This document shows, piece after piece, positions 1 to 9,278 of a DNA stretch of 64,000 bases (its first letter is position 1; each line of letters starts with the position of its first letter). A model generated the notes under the pieces. It had not been told where the DNA came from. It did no database searches and saw nothing but the letters and a program-made list of their open reading frames with translations. Both the position numbers and the translations under genes were made by a program. The stretch spans positions 17,514 through 81,513 of the forward strand of contig SUXI01000010.1 in assembly GCA_015060975.1 (NCBI GenBank), read 5' to 3'. Source of the stretch: Bacteroidales bacterium (GTDB lineage Bacteria > Bacteroidota > Bacteroidia > Bacteroidales > Muribaculaceae).

Positions 1-2
1 AT

Positions 3-974
3 CGAGATACCGGCACAGAACATAATTTTGTGGAAAAGGTTGATGCTAAAAATGGTAATTATGCATACGTTGCATTATATAATGGAGGTGATTCTACGTT
101 ACGAGATGCTTGGTTAGGCATGAACGAAGTTGGTTTTGCAATTATGAATACCGCTTCTTATAATCTTGCTCCCGACACGGCAAAGCTCAAAGACCAAGAA
201 GGATATGTGATGAGTCTTGCTCTTCAAAAGTGTCGCACCCTTGCTGATTTTGAGATACTTCTCGACACAATAAGTAAGCCAATGGGGGTGCAGGCCAATT
301 TTGGTCTTATTGATGCAAGTGGCGATGGTGCTTATTACGAAACAGATGATTTTACATATACTAAATTCTCATTGAGTGATGCTGAAAATGGGGTTTTAGT
401 GCGCACTAATTATTCATATACAGGAGAAAAAGATGGAGGATATGGTTATATTCGCGAAGATAATGCATGGTATCTTTTGCAGCCATATTTAAAAAATGGT
501 AATATTGAAGCATCGACATTTACCGATGGTTTATCTCGCTCTTTTTATCATTCATTGAAGGGTAAAGATGCCGAGAAGGGTAAGGACCGTTGGATTGTTG
601 ACCAGGATTATATACCTCGTCGCACTACAAGTGCATCAGTTGTAATAGAAGGTGTTGTTCCTGGTGAAGACCCCGGTTTATATATAATGTGGACAGAGAT
701 TGGCTATCCGCCATGTTCTTATACATTGCCGGTAATGATAGATTATATTCCCGAAGAATTACGTCCTCAAGGTAAGGAATGGAGAAGTCCGCTTTGTGAC
801 GAAATAATATGTAGGAAGCATCAAGTGTTTTCAGTTAAACGAGGCAGTGGAAAACATTATGTAGATATGAATGCAGTGCGTAGATTTTCTGTTGATGGTA
901 AAAAGAAAAGCCTCGAAAACTATAAAAAGGGGTATGAGATGCGAAAAGCAAAAGCAAATAAAATAAAAAAATGA
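3..974 (+). CDS. C45-type (acyltransferase/choloylglycine-like Ntn) hydrolase, 5' truncated
   Basis: The frame is open from the left edge, so the start and the expected N-terminal nucleophile cysteine lie outside the window. The visible part begins with an Arg-Asp-Thr-Gly segment followed by a conserved-looking WLGMNEVGFAIMNT stretch. That layout resembles the C45 / isopenicillin N acyltransferase-like Ntn hydrolases, which cleave linear amide bonds. The family assignment is an inference from this pattern; the substrate is unknown. The stop overlaps the next start (ATGA), so the two genes are probably translationally coupled. The C-terminus is Lys-rich and looks disordered. Confidence 0.55.
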   Translation, partial: RDTGTEHNFVEKVDAKNGNYAYVALYNGGDSTLRDAWLGMNEVGFAIMNTASYNLAPDTAKLKDQEGYVMSLALQKCRTLADFEILLDTISKPMGVQANFGLIDASGDGAYYETDDFTYTKFSLSDAENGVLVRTNYSYTGEKDGGYGYIREDNAWYLLQPYLKNGNIEASTFTDGLSRSFYHSLKGKDAEKGKDRWIVDQDYIPRRTTSASVVIEGVVPGEDPGLYIMWTEIGYPPCSYTLPVMIDYIPEELRPQGKEWRSPLCDEIICRKHQVFSVKRGSGKHYVDMNAVRRFSVDGKKKSLENYKKGYEMRKAKANKIKK

Positions 975-1342
975 GTGCAGCAATATCAACAATAATACTA
1001 TTAATTATTTCAAATGTATTTATGACTTTTGCATGGTATGGACATTTGAAACTACAAGCAGCCGGTACATCTTCAAATTGGCCACTTTATGTGGTGATAC
1101 TCTTTTCATGGGGAGTGGCTTTTTTTGAATATTGTTTTCAAGTTCCAGCCAATCGCATTGGCTTTGAAGGTAATGGAGGTCCGTTCTCCCTTATTCAACT
1201 AAAAGTAATGCAAGAGGTTATAACGCTTGTGGTATTTGTGATTTTTAGTTTGGTGGCATTTGAAAATACAGAAATTCGGTGGAATCATATTCTAGCATTT
1301 GTATTTCTTGTCGCGGCTGTTTATTTGGTATTTATGAAATAA
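971..1342 (+). CDS. DUF486 family small membrane protein
   Basis: A 123-residue hydrophobic protein with four predicted membrane segments (about residues 3-22, 37-53, 78-98 and 105-121). The motif FAWYGHLK near the N-terminus and the FFEYCFQVPANRIG stretch are typical of DUF486 (DMT-superfamily-like) proteins, whose function is not established. It overlaps the preceding gene by 4 nt, so the two form an operon that ends at the hairpin terminator just downstream. I see no catalytic motif. Confidence 0.8.
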   Translation: MSAAISTIILLIISNVFMTFAWYGHLKLQAAGTSSNWPLYVVILFSWGVAFFEYCFQVPANRIGFEGNGGPFSLIQLKVMQEVITLVVFVIFSLVAFENTEIRWNHILAFVFLVAAVYLVFMK

Positions 1343-1372
1343 ACTGCATAAATGAATATTTAACGAATTTTA

Positions 1373-1406
1373 TCCTCGAAATTTCTTGGAATTTCGAGGA
1401 TTTTTG
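1373..1406 (+). terminator. Rho-independent terminator
   Basis: A perfect 11-bp stem (1373-1383 with 1390-1400), a 6-nt loop, then a run of five T's. It closes the C45 hydrolase/DUF486 operon and insulates gdhA. Confidence 0.9.
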
Positions 1407-1449
1407 TTTATGTTTGTAAAACAAACCTTACCATTTAAAACATAACATT

Positions 1450-2787
1450 ATGGATATTAATAGTATCTTAAATGCTCTTGAAGCAAAACACCCCGGTGAA
1501 TTGGAATACCTTCAAGCTGTGAAGGAAGTGTTACTTTCGGTAAAAGATGTATATAATCAACATCCTGAGTTTGAACGAAACCGAATCATAGAACGCATGG
1601 TTGAACCAGATCGCATTGTAACTTTCCGTGTTACATGGCTCGATGATAAAGGTGATGTGCAAACAAATCTTGGTTATCGTGTTCAATTTAATAATGCTAT
1701 AGGTCCATATAAGGGCGGTATTCGTTTTCATGCATCTGTAAATCTCTCGATTCTTAAATTCCTTGGATTTGAACAAACATTCAAAAATGCATTGACAACT
1801 CTCCCTATGGGAGGTGGTAAAGGCGGTAGCGATTTTTCTCCAAGAGGAAAAAGCGATCGAGAGATAATGCGTTTCTGTCAAGCATTCATGATCGGATTGT
1901 GGAAAAATCTTGGACCAGACCGCGATGTGCCTGCCGGAGATATTGGTGTTGGTGGTCGTGAAGTAGGGTATATGTATGGTATGTATAAAAAACTAGTTGA
2001 AGAACATAATGGTACATTTACCGGAAAAGGTCTTGACTTTGGTGGTTCATTGATTCGCCCCGAAGCTACCGGATTTGGAGCATTGTATTTCGTTGAAAAT
2101 ATCCTTGCTAAACACAATGATAGTATAGTAGGTAAAACCGTGGCAATTTCAGGGTTTGGAAATGTTGCATGGGGGGCGGCTCTCAAAGCAACCGAACTCG
2201 GTGCAAAAGTTGTGACAATTTCCGGTCCTGATGGTTATATTTATGATCCGGAAGGGATTAGTGGCAAGAAGATTGATTATATGCTTGAACTTCGCGCTTC
2301 TGGCAATGATGTTGTAGCTCCGTATGCTGATGAATTCCCGGGTGCTACATTCTATGAAGGTCGCAAACCATGGGAACAAAAAGTTGATATTGCTCTGCCT
2401 TGTGCTACTCAAAATGAGCTTAATGGCGATGATGCGAAAATGCTTATTGATAATAAGGTTAAGCTTGTTGCCGAAGTGTCAAATATGGGTTGTACTCCTG
2501 AAGCTATTGATGCGTTTATTGAATCTCGCACTATGTATGCTCCGGGTAAAGCAGTCAACGCAGGAGGCGTTGCAACTTCAGGGCTTGAAATGAGTCAAAA
2601 TGCAATGCATCTTCAATGGAGTGCCGAAGAGGTAGATGATAAACTTAAAGGTATTATGAAGAATATCCACACCCAATGTGTTACATACGGCACAGAATCC
2701 GATGGATATATTAACTATATGAAGGGTGCTAATATTGCGGGATTCATGAAAGTTGCTAATGCGATGATGAATCAAGGAGTGATTTAA
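1450..2787 (+). CDS. gdhA: NADP-type glutamate dehydrogenase
   Basis: A 445-residue hexameric glutamate dehydrogenase that interconverts 2-oxoglutarate plus ammonium and glutamate in the cytoplasm. The substrate-binding KGGIRFH and PMGGGKGGSDF motifs (about residues 92-130), the PAGDIGVGGREVGYM segment and a GFGNVAWG dinucleotide-binding loop (about residue 237) are visible. Length and motif order match the small class I hexameric enzymes. The cofactor (NADPH versus NADH) is inferred from family membership. It is monocistronic, flanked by terminators on both sides. With the type III glutamine synthetase at 18 kb it covers both main routes of ammonium assimilation. Confidence 0.96.
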   Translation: MDINSILNALEAKHPGELEYLQAVKEVLLSVKDVYNQHPEFERNRIIERMVEPDRIVTFRVTWLDDKGDVQTNLGYRVQFNNAIGPYKGGIRFHASVNLSILKFLGFEQTFKNALTTLPMGGGKGGSDFSPRGKSDREIMRFCQAFMIGLWKNLGPDRDVPAGDIGVGGREVGYMYGMYKKLVEEHNGTFTGKGLDFGGSLIRPEATGFGALYFVENILAKHNDSIVGKTVAISGFGNVAWGAALKATELGAKVVTISGPDGYIYDPEGISGKKIDYMLELRASGNDVVAPYADEFPGATFYEGRKPWEQKVDIALPCATQNELNGDDAKMLIDNKVKLVAEVSNMGCTPEAIDAFIESRTMYAPGKAVNAGGVATSGLEMSQNAMHLQWSAEEVDDKLKGIMKNIHTQCVTYGTESDGYINYMKGANIAGFMKVANAMMNQGVI

Positions 2788-2811
2788 GTATAGTAAATGT
2801 GTTAGGAAATC

Positions 2812-2841
2812 AAGGGGGCTTAAAAGCCTCCTTATTTTTTT
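2812..2841 (+). terminator. Rho-independent terminator of gdhA
   Basis: A 9-bp stem (2812-2820 with 2825-2833, one G-T pair), a TAAA loop and a following T-rich tract. Confidence 0.9.
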
Positions 2842-2971
2842 TGTGGCGTTCTCCTTTGCCGGAATATGTTGAATGTACTCTGTTTTTACATGAGTTTATT
2901 GTTTGTTGAATTTGCACATTTTTTATGGTTAAAAAAAAGAGAATAATCATTAATATATTAAATAAAATGAC

Positions 2972-2979
2972 TAAATTTG
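2972..2979 (+). promoter_or_regulatory. -7 element for the thrS operon
   Basis: TAAATTTG matches the Bacteroidota -7 consensus TAnnTTTG, 63 nt before the thrS start. I see no clear TTTG -33 element at the standard distance, so support is moderate. Confidence 0.5.
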
Positions 2980-3042
2980 CAGTCGATTTTGCCGAATTGC
3001 GTAAAATCAGTAACGATATATCGATAAAAACATAATTAACAG

Positions 3043-4980
3043 ATGATAAATATAACATTTCCCGACAATAGTGTCAAGCAATATGAAGCCGGAATCACTC
3101 CACTTCAAATTGCAGAAAGCATTAGCTCTCGTTTGGCTCAAGATGTGCTTGCCGCATCGGTAAATGAACAAGAATGGGACTTGACTCGCCCAATCAATGA
3201 AGATGCGTCAATAAAATTATTTAAATGGGATGATGCCGAAGGAAAACATGCTTTTTGGCATAGCTCAGCTCACTTGTTGGCTGAAGCACTTCAAGAATTG
3301 TATCCCGGTGTGAAATTTGGTATCGGACCGGCTATTGAAAACGGTTTCTATTATGATATAGATCCGGGTGCGCATACATTAACAGCAGCTGATTTCCCGA
3401 AAATCGAAAAAAAGATGCTTGAGTTGGCACAACGCAAAGTGGATATTAAGCGTTGCGATATTTCTAAAGCTGATGCAATGAAACTCTTTGGTGATAGGGG
3501 AGAAGTTTATAAATGTGAGTTGATTAGCGAACTTGAAGACGGAACAATCTCAACCTATACTCAAGGTTCATTTACCGATCTTTGCCGTGGTCCGCACATT
3601 CCTAATACTGCTCCAATTAAAGCGGTAAAAGTAACATCACTTGCGGGCGCATATTGGCGTGGCGATGAAAAACGCGATCAATTGGTGCGAGTGTATGGTA
3701 TTACTTTCCCAAAGAAGAAAATGCTTGATGAGTATTTAGTGATGCTCGAAGAAGCGAAAAAACGAGATCACCGCAAGTTGGGTAAAGAAATGGAATTATT
3801 TGCTTTCTCACAAAATGTGGGAGCCGGTCTTCCTTTGTGGTTACCCAAAGGAGCTGCATTGCGTGATCGTCTTGAACAATTTCTTCGCAAGATACAAAAA
3901 CAATATGGTTACCAACAAGTAATCACTCCTCATATTGGTAATAAAATGCTTTATGTGACCTCCGGTCATTATGCAAAATATGGAAAGGATTCATTCCAGC
4001 CTATTCACACACCCGAAGAAGGAGAAGAATATTTGCTTAAACCAATGAATTGCCCTCACCATTGTGAGATTTTTAAAGCATTCCCTCGTTCATATCGTGA
4101 ATTGCCATTACGTCTTGCAGAGTTTGGTACAGTATATCGTTATGAGCAAAGTGGAGAACTTCATGGTTTGACTCGTGTGCGTGGTTTTACTCAAGATGAT
4201 GCACACATTTTCTGTGCTCCCGATCAAATTAAAGATGAGTTCTTGAAAGTAATGGATATTATCTTGTATATTTTCAAGGCTCTTAAATTTGATAACTTTG
4301 AAGCTCAAATTTCGTTGCGCGACCCAAATAATAAAGACAAATATATAGGTAGTGACGAAAATTGGCGCCTTGCGGAGAACGCAATTATAGAAGCTTGTGC
4401 CGAAAAGGGATTGAATGCTCGTACCGAACTTGGAGAAGCTGCGTTTTATGGTCCGAAACTTGACTTTATGGTTAAGGATGCATTAGGTCGTCGTTGGCAA
4501 TTAGGCACTATTCAAGTTGACTACAATCTTCCTGAGCGTTTCCAATTAGAATATACCGGAGCCGACAACCAAAAACATCGCCCGGTTATGATTCACCGTG
4601 CGCCATTTGGCTCTATGGAACGTTTCGTTGCTGTATTGCTTGAACATACTGCCGGAAAATTCCCATTGTGGTTAGCGACAGATCAAGCGGTAATTCTTCC
4701 TATCAGCGAAAAATTCAATGACTATGCCTATAAGGTAGCAAAAGAACTCAACGATAAAGATATTCGTGCTATAGTTGACGATCGAAACGAAAAAATTGGC
4801 AAGAAAATTCGTGACAACGAACTTAAAAGAATCCCTTATTTGCTCATTGTTGGAGAAAAAGAAGCAGAAAATGATGAAATTTCTGTAAGAAAACAGGGCG
4901 AAGGTGATAAAGGTTCGATGAAAATTACTACCTTTGCACAAAATTTGGCTGAAGAAGTCGAAAAAATGATTAATCAATAA
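3043..4980 (+). CDS. thrS: Threonyl-tRNA synthetase
   Basis: A 645-residue class II synthetase that charges tRNA-Thr. Domains in order: N-terminal TGS domain (residues 1-60), editing domain with [11 protein letters not shown] (about residue 72) and a downstream Cys/His region, the class II catalytic core with [13 protein letters not shown] (about 330) and [23 protein letters not shown] motif 2, and the C-terminal anticodon-binding domain. Full length for the family. It leads the canonical thrS-infC-rpmI-rplT translation operon; infC starts 7 nt after its stop. Confidence 0.98.
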   Translation: MINITFPDNSVKQYEAGITPLQIAESISSRLAQDVLAASVNEQEWDLTRPINEDASIKLFKWDDAEGKHAFWHSSAHLLAEALQELYPGVKFGIGPAIENGFYYDIDPGAHTLTAADFPKIEKKMLELAQRKVDIKRCDISKADAMKLFGDRGEVYKCELISELEDGTISTYTQGSFTDLCRGPHIPNTAPIKAVKVTSLAGAYWRGDEKRDQLVRVYGITFPKKKMLDEYLVMLEEAKKRDHRKLGKEMELFAFSQNVGAGLPLWLPKGAALRDRLEQFLRKIQKQYGYQQVITPHIGNKMLYVTSGHYAKYGKDSFQPIHTPEEGEEYLLKPMNCPHHCEIFKAFPRSYRELPLRLAEFGTVYRYEQSGELHGLTRVRGFTQDDAHIFCAPDQIKDEFLKVMDIILYIFKALKFDNFEAQISLRDPNNKDKYIGSDENWRLAENAIIEACAEKGLNARTELGEAAFYGPKLDFMVKDALGRRWQLGTIQVDYNLPERFQLEYTGADNQKHRPVMIHRAPFGSMERFVAVLLEHTAGKFPLWLATDQAVILPISEKFNDYAYKVAKELNDKDIRAIVDDRNEKIGKKIRDNELKRIPYLLIVGEKEAENDEISVRKQGEGDKGSMKITTFAQNLAEEVEKMINQ

Positions 4981-4987
4981 TTACTTA

Positions 4988-5575
4988 ATGGAGAAAAAGC
5001 CCTTTAATTCATCACAACCCAATAATGGGAATAATGCTGGTCAACAGCGCAAAGGCGATAAAAACGCTAAAGATACACATTTGATAAATGAGCAAATTAG
5101 AGCTCGTGAGGTGCGTCTTGTAGGAGATAATGTTGAAACCGGCGTATATTCTATTGATGAAGCTTTAAGAATTGCCGATGAGCAAGGTCTTGATCTTATT
5201 GAGATATCGCCAAACGCAGTTCCTCCTGTGTGTAAAATTCTTGATTATCAAAAATTTTTATATCAACAAAAAAAACGACTTAAAGAGCAAAAAGCGAAAT
5301 CAACGAAAGTTGTTGTTAAGGAAATTAGATTTGGGCCACAAACCGATGACCATGATTATAACTTTAAGTTGAAACATGCGGTAGGCTTTCTTAAAGAAGG
5401 TGCTAAGGTTAAAGCGTATGTGTTTTTTAAAGGTCGTTCAATTTTGTTTAAAGAACAAGGAGAAGTATTGTTGTTGAGATTTGCTAATGATTTAGAAGAT
5501 TATGGCAAAGTTGAACAAATGCCGGTTCTTGAAGGGAAACGAATGATTTTAATGATTACCCCTAAGAAAAAGTAA
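4988..5575 (+). CDS. infC: Translation initiation factor IF-3
   Basis: A 195-residue IF-3, which binds the 30S subunit and proofreads start-codon selection. After a polar, Asn-rich N-terminal extension (about residues 1-28) come the IF3-N domain ([16 protein letters not shown]) and the IF3-C domain ([22 protein letters not shown]). The start is ATG, unlike the AUU of E. coli infC, so the E. coli-type start-codon autoregulation is not visible here. It sits between thrS and rpmI. Confidence 0.97.
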   Translation: MEKKPFNSSQPNNGNNAGQQRKGDKNAKDTHLINEQIRAREVRLVGDNVETGVYSIDEALRIADEQGLDLIEISPNAVPPVCKILDYQKFLYQQKKRLKEQKAKSTKVVVKEIRFGPQTDDHDYNFKLKHAVGFLKEGAKVKAYVFFKGRSILFKEQGEVLLLRFANDLEDYGKVEQMPVLEGKRMILMITPKKK

Positions 5576-5643
5576 CATCATCGCTACGTGTAGCGTAGAT
5601 ATATTTTAAATAACTCGAATTAATTTTTTTAAAAGTAACAAAA

Positions 5644-5841
5644 ATGCCAAAGATTAAAACTAACTCCGGTGCCAAAAAGAGGTTTGCCCTTACCGGATCA
5701 GGAAAAATCAAAAGAAAACATGCTTTTAAGAGTCATATTTTGACTAAAAAAACTAAAAAGCAAAAAAGAAATCTAACTCATTTCTCAACAGTAGCAAAAT
5801 CTGACGAGAATAACGTAAAAGCATTATTAGCTCTTAAATAA
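5644..5841 (+). CDS. rpmI: Ribosomal protein bL35
   Basis: A 65-residue, very basic protein with the bL35 signature ([14 protein letters not shown], then [22 protein letters not shown]). It is a structural protein of the large ribosomal subunit, in the conserved infC-rpmI-rplT order. Confidence 0.98.
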   Translation: MPKIKTNSGAKKRFALTGSGKIKRKHAFKSHILTKKTKKQKRNLTHFSTVAKSDENNVKALLALK

Positions 5842-5894
5842 TTTAGATTTCAAGTTTTAATTCGTGATTTTTTAATTTTTAAATTTTATTAACC

Positions 5895-5934
5895 GAATGT
5901 TTAGCAAATAAAGAGCAAAAAGCCGCTAACATTC
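5895..5934 (+). promoter_or_regulatory. Hairpin ahead of rplT, possible L20 autoregulatory element
   Basis: Positions 5895-5905 and 5925-5934 form a 10-bp stem with one bulged T, enclosing an A-rich loop, 16 nt before the rplT start. There is no T-run, so it is not a terminator. L20 represses its own operon in other bacteria by binding a leader that mimics 23S rRNA; that this hairpin does the same is inference. Confidence 0.45.
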
Positions 5935-5950
5935 AAAAATTTCAAAGAAA

Positions 5951-6301
5951 ATGCCAAGATCAGTAAACCACGTTGCATCAAGAGCACGTAGAAAGAAAAT
6001 CTTAAAATTAACAAGAGGTTATTACGGATGTCGTAAAAATGTGTGGACTGTAGCCAAAAATACATGGGAAAAAGGTCTCACATACGCATATCGTGATCGT
6101 AAAAACAAAAAACGTAATTTCCGTGCGCTTTGGATTCAACGCATCAATGCGGCGGCTCGTTTGGAAGACCTTTCTTACTCAAAATTAATGGGTCTTATAC
6201 ATAAAGCGGGTATCGAAATAAATCGTAAAGTTTTAGCCGACCTTGCACTAAACAATCCTGCAGCGTTTAAGGCTATTGTTGATAAAGTAAAAAACGCTTA
6301 A
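5951..6301 (+). CDS. rplT: Ribosomal protein bL20
   Basis: A 116-residue basic protein with the bL20 features [26 protein letters not shown], then the helical region ending in [20 protein letters not shown]. It binds 23S rRNA early in 50S assembly and in other bacteria represses its own operon. Last gene of the operon; a strong terminator follows. Confidence 0.98.
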   Translation: MPRSVNHVASRARRKKILKLTRGYYGCRKNVWTVAKNTWEKGLTYAYRDRKNKKRNFRALWIQRINAAARLEDLSYSKLMGLIHKAGIEINRKVLADLALNNPAAFKAIVDKVKNA

Positions 6302-6322
6302 AGTTTACTTTACCGCATAAAA

Positions 6323-6367
6323 ATAACGAGAGTTACCTTAAAGAGGATGACTCTCGTTATTTTTTAT
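6323..6367 (+). terminator. Rho-independent terminator of the thrS-rplT operon
   Basis: A perfect 11-bp stem (6323-6333 with 6350-6360) followed directly by six T's. Confidence 0.92.
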
Positions 6368-6412
6368 TGTAATTTTTAAATTAAATATATCAAATCTATC
6401 AGGAATAATCAT

Positions 6413-6420
6413 TAATTTTG
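6413..6420 (+). promoter_or_regulatory. -7 element for glnS
   Basis: TAATTTTG matches TAnnTTTG and lies 40 nt before the glnS start. The -33 element is not obvious. Confidence 0.5.
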
Positions 6421-6460
6421 TAAATTAAAAATACATATAAACAATCGTAAAAATCACGTT

Positions 6461-8164
6461 ATGTCTGAAATAACTGAAGTTGAAAATAGCGAAAGAAAAG
6501 GCTTGAATTTTGTAGAACAAATAGTCGCAGATGATTTGCAAGCAGGGAAAAATGGTGGAAGGTTAAATACCCGTTTCCCACCCGAACCCAATGGTTATTT
6601 GCATATAGGGCATGCCAAAGCAATATGTATGGATTTTGGTATTGCCGAGAAATTTGGAGGCACTTGTAACTTACGTTTTGATGACACCAACCCGGTAAAG
6701 GAAGATGTTGAATATGTAGATTCAATTAGAGAAGATATTCACTGGTTAGGATTTGATTGGGAAGACCGCGAATATTATGCATCTGATTACTTCCCTCAAT
6801 TATACGATTTGGCAATACGCCTTATCAAAGAGGGTAAGGCATACGTCGATGACCAAACGTCTGAAGAAATAGCTGCTCAAAAAGGAACTCCCACAATTCC
6901 GGGCACAGAAAGTCCTTATCGAAATCGCTCGGTAGAGGAAAATCTCGATTTGTTCCAACGAATGAATGCCGGTGAATTTGAAGAAGGTGCTCGTGTGTTG
7001 CGTGCCAAGATCGACATGGCTTCATCAAATATGCACTTCCGCGACCCTATTATGTATCGCATTATAAAACACCCTCATCATCGCACAGGCACAACGTGGA
7101 AAGTATATCCAATGTATGACTTTGCACATGGACAAAGCGATTATTTTGAAGGTGTTACACATTCTATTTGTACACTTGAGTTTGTCCCTCACCGTCCTTT
7201 ATATGAATATTATGTAAAGGAGCTTGCCGATGAGTCATATTGTCCGCGACAAATTGAGTTTAACCGCTTGAATCTCACATATACGGTGATGAGTAAGCGC
7301 AAGTTGCTTCAACTCGTTCAGGAGGGTTTGGTTGCCGGTTGGGATGATCCTCGTATGCCTACTATTTCGGGAATGCGTCGTCGCGGATATACTCCTCAAT
7401 CAATAAAGAATTTTATCTCTACAATCGGATATACAAAATACGAAGCCTTAAACAGTATCTCGTTGCTTGAACATGCAGTGAGAGAGGATCTTAATAAGGT
7501 TGCTACTCGAGCCATGGCTGTGCTTAATCCGGTAAAAGTGGTTATAACCAACTATCCCGAAGGTGAATGTGAAATGGTAGAGATGGAAAATAATCCTGAA
7601 GATCCTAATGGCGGAACACATCAAATGCCATTCGGTAGAGAAATTTATATTGAGCGTGATGACTTTATGGAGAATCCGCCTAAAAAATTCTTCCGTCTTG
7701 CTCCCGATGGAGAAGTGCGTCTTAAAGGTGCATACATTATAAAATGCACGGGAGTGAAGAAAGATGCCGATGGTAATATTGAGGAAATACATTGTACATA
7801 CGACCCCGATACTCGCAGCGGATTGCCGGGAAGTGCCCGCAAGGTAAAAGGGACTCTTCATTGGGTTTCGGCACAACATGCGGTTGATGCAACAGTGCGA
7901 TTGTATGACCGTCTTTTTGAAGTGGAAAATCCGGCGGCTGAAACCGAGCGTGATTTCCGCGAAATGCTCAATCCCGAATCTCTTAAAGTTGTTGAGGGTG
8001 TTAAAGTGGAACCTTTTATCGCCGATAACGCCTATAAAGGGCATAAGTTCCAGTTCCAACGCATTGGATATTTTACTCCCGATTATGATTCAACTGCCGA
8101 AAACCTCATTTTCAATCGCACAATTGCATTGAAAGATAGTTGGGAAAAAACACAAAAGAAATAA
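6461..8164 (+). CDS. glnS: Glutaminyl-tRNA synthetase
   Basis: A 567-residue class I synthetase that charges tRNA-Gln directly. The ATP-binding HIGH motif occurs in PPEPNGYLHIGHAKAI (about residue 45), the KMSKS-like motif as VMSKRK (about 276), and the C-terminal two-barrel anticodon-binding region follows. Similarity to GlnRS rather than bacterial GluRS is clear from PEPNGYLHIGHAK. It is monocistronic, with its own -7 element and terminator. Confidence 0.97.
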   Translation: MSEITEVENSERKGLNFVEQIVADDLQAGKNGGRLNTRFPPEPNGYLHIGHAKAICMDFGIAEKFGGTCNLRFDDTNPVKEDVEYVDSIREDIHWLGFDWEDREYYASDYFPQLYDLAIRLIKEGKAYVDDQTSEEIAAQKGTPTIPGTESPYRNRSVEENLDLFQRMNAGEFEEGARVLRAKIDMASSNMHFRDPIMYRIIKHPHHRTGTTWKVYPMYDFAHGQSDYFEGVTHSICTLEFVPHRPLYEYYVKELADESYCPRQIEFNRLNLTYTVMSKRKLLQLVQEGLVAGWDDPRMPTISGMRRRGYTPQSIKNFISTIGYTKYEALNSISLLEHAVREDLNKVATRAMAVLNPVKVVITNYPEGECEMVEMENNPEDPNGGTHQMPFGREIYIERDDFMENPPKKFFRLAPDGEVRLKGAYIIKCTGVKKDADGNIEEIHCTYDPDTRSGLPGSARKVKGTLHWVSAQHAVDATVRLYDRLFEVENPAAETERDFREMLNPESLKVVEGVKVEPFIADNAYKGHKFQFQRIGYFTPDYDSTAENLIFNRTIALKDSWEKTQKK

Positions 8165-8188
8165 TATAATTTGTATTAAGCTATATTT

Positions 8189-8226
8189 AGGAGGTGTGTC
8201 ATTGATTTAACACATCTCCTTTGTTT
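8189..8226 (+). terminator. Rho-independent terminator of glnS
   Basis: An 11-bp stem (8189-8199 with 8210-8220, one G-T pair) and a T-rich tail. Confidence 0.85.
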
Positions 8227-8246
8227 TAATCTATACTGAATTATCG

Positions 8247-8451
8247 CTGTCCGGTAAAAGTCGGTGGAAAATAAAAATAGGGTCTCAATCGCTAAATTTA
8301 TGCGGTTGAGATTTCTTTTTTTGATTTACAAGCCTCATAGAATGGAGGTCGATTGCATTGCCGAAGGTAATATGCTTAGTATGTAGCCGGCTACATATTA
8401 ATCAACCCCTTTGGGGTTGCATTTGCTCTTGAAAAAAGTGTTTATCAGACA
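8247..8451. repeat. MITE-like element, family B, copy 1
   Basis: A gene-free element of about 205 bp. The left end reads CTGTCCGGTAAAAGT; the right end is its degenerate inverted counterpart near 8441-8451. Internally it carries an imperfect terminator-like hairpin starting at 8283 and a block matching the interior of the second copy (43844-44150) on the opposite strand. I see no transposase, so it would need one in trans. The right boundary is approximate. Confidence 0.65.
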
Positions 8452-8481
8452 CCAATAATACTGAATGTTTTCTTGGATAAT

Positions 8482-8751
8482 TTAAGGGAATTTCTATATA
8501 TTCCACGAATAAATTAAACAATAGTTATTGGGGACGTTCTTTTGTGTGCTTTATGGTTGACTTCGTCCAAGTTGCTTTCGCTCAAAAGAACAAATGCAAG
8601 CTTTATTCTCTATTCGCTGAACCGCAACTTTTTCTTTGGCATCTTTTTGTTTTTGTTTCAATCGCAAGCTCGCTATGCTCATTTAACAAAAAAAATCCGC
8701 TCAAATAAAATTCATAAATCTTCACAAAGCAATTTGTAGAAGTTCCCTTAA
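8482..8751 (-). repeat. MITE-like element, family A, copy 1 (with internal insertion)
   Basis: Bounded by inverted ends TTAAGGGAATTTCTA (left) and the complement of TTAAGGGAACTTCTAC (right). It is the reverse complement of the copies at 14271-14472 and 60975-61175 but about 68 bp longer, because of an extra segment around 8552-8620. Contains no credible coding sequence. Confidence 0.8.
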
Positions 8752-8920
8752 GAAACACTCCTCTGCGCTTTCGCAGGTGTATGGTGGAGCCGTGAGGGTG
8801 TTAACCTACTAATGAGACTTAACTCTAATTTTGAAACAACCTCTTTTTTGTTGTTCTTGTTGTTGTGTTGCTTCTATTAACAAAGCTAAAAGTATTTGCT
8901 GAAGAATTTTTGAATTTTCG

Positions 8921-8951
8921 TTGTTAATATTTAATTAATTTCCTACTTTTG
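8921..8951 (+). promoter_or_regulatory. Bacteroidota promoter of RNA1
   Basis: TTG at 8921-8923, a 20-nt spacer, and TACTTTTG at 8944-8951, which is an essentially canonical -33/-7 pair. Transcription should start near 8957, hundreds of bases before the BspA-like gene. Confidence 0.75.
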
Positions 8952-8956
8952 CATCA

Positions 8957-9215
8957 ATCTTGTGGGTGGCAGAGTGTTGCCCTCCCTGCGGGAGACATTT
9001 TAGTGAAAGCGTTTCGCTTTATCCTTATTCGTGAAATTCGCCAAAATTTTCTCTGAAGGATAAGTGGTCAAAACGCCATTGCTTGTTGTATATCCCACCC
9101 TCTCAAGCGGGTGTTGATATATAATTGGCGTGGGTGGGCTGTTTATTTCAGAGAGGGCGTTTGGCGATGCCTACGAATAGATAAACCGGCAGTGTCCTAC
9201 GCCTTTCTTATTTTT
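8957..9215 (+). ncRNA. Rod-shaped structured RNA, copy 1 (RNA1)
   Basis: Small 5' hairpins (8968-8981, 8982-8994, 9006-9020) precede a long rod. Stems are 9018-9023/9180-9185, 9026-9032/9173-9179, 9038-9045/9160-9167 and 9051-9057/9147-9153, topped by the nested hairpin 9073-9078/9126-9131, 9089-9094/9116-9121 and 9096-9100/9109-9113. Internal loops (GAAAT opposite TGCCT; AATTTT opposite AGGGCG; GGATAA opposite TTTAT) match RNA2 and RNA3. GGCGTGGG (9127-9134) can pair with CCTACGCC (9196-9203), which is followed by a T-rich 3' end. It may act as a separate RNA or as the leader of the BspA-like gene. Not matched by me to a named Rfam family. Confidence 0.7.
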
Positions 9216-9278
9216 AAACTAACAATTTATTAACCGCCAAATTAGGGGACACAGGAGGCACACAAAAACATTAAGCGT

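Noticed and set aside
7448..8059. 203-codon frame antisense to glnS
   Set aside because: A shadow of the real gene: no promoter or recognisable protein, and glnS is unambiguous.
8542..8739. 65-codon frame inside MITE copy A1
   Set aside because: Not maintained in the other copies of the element; composition is not protein-like.
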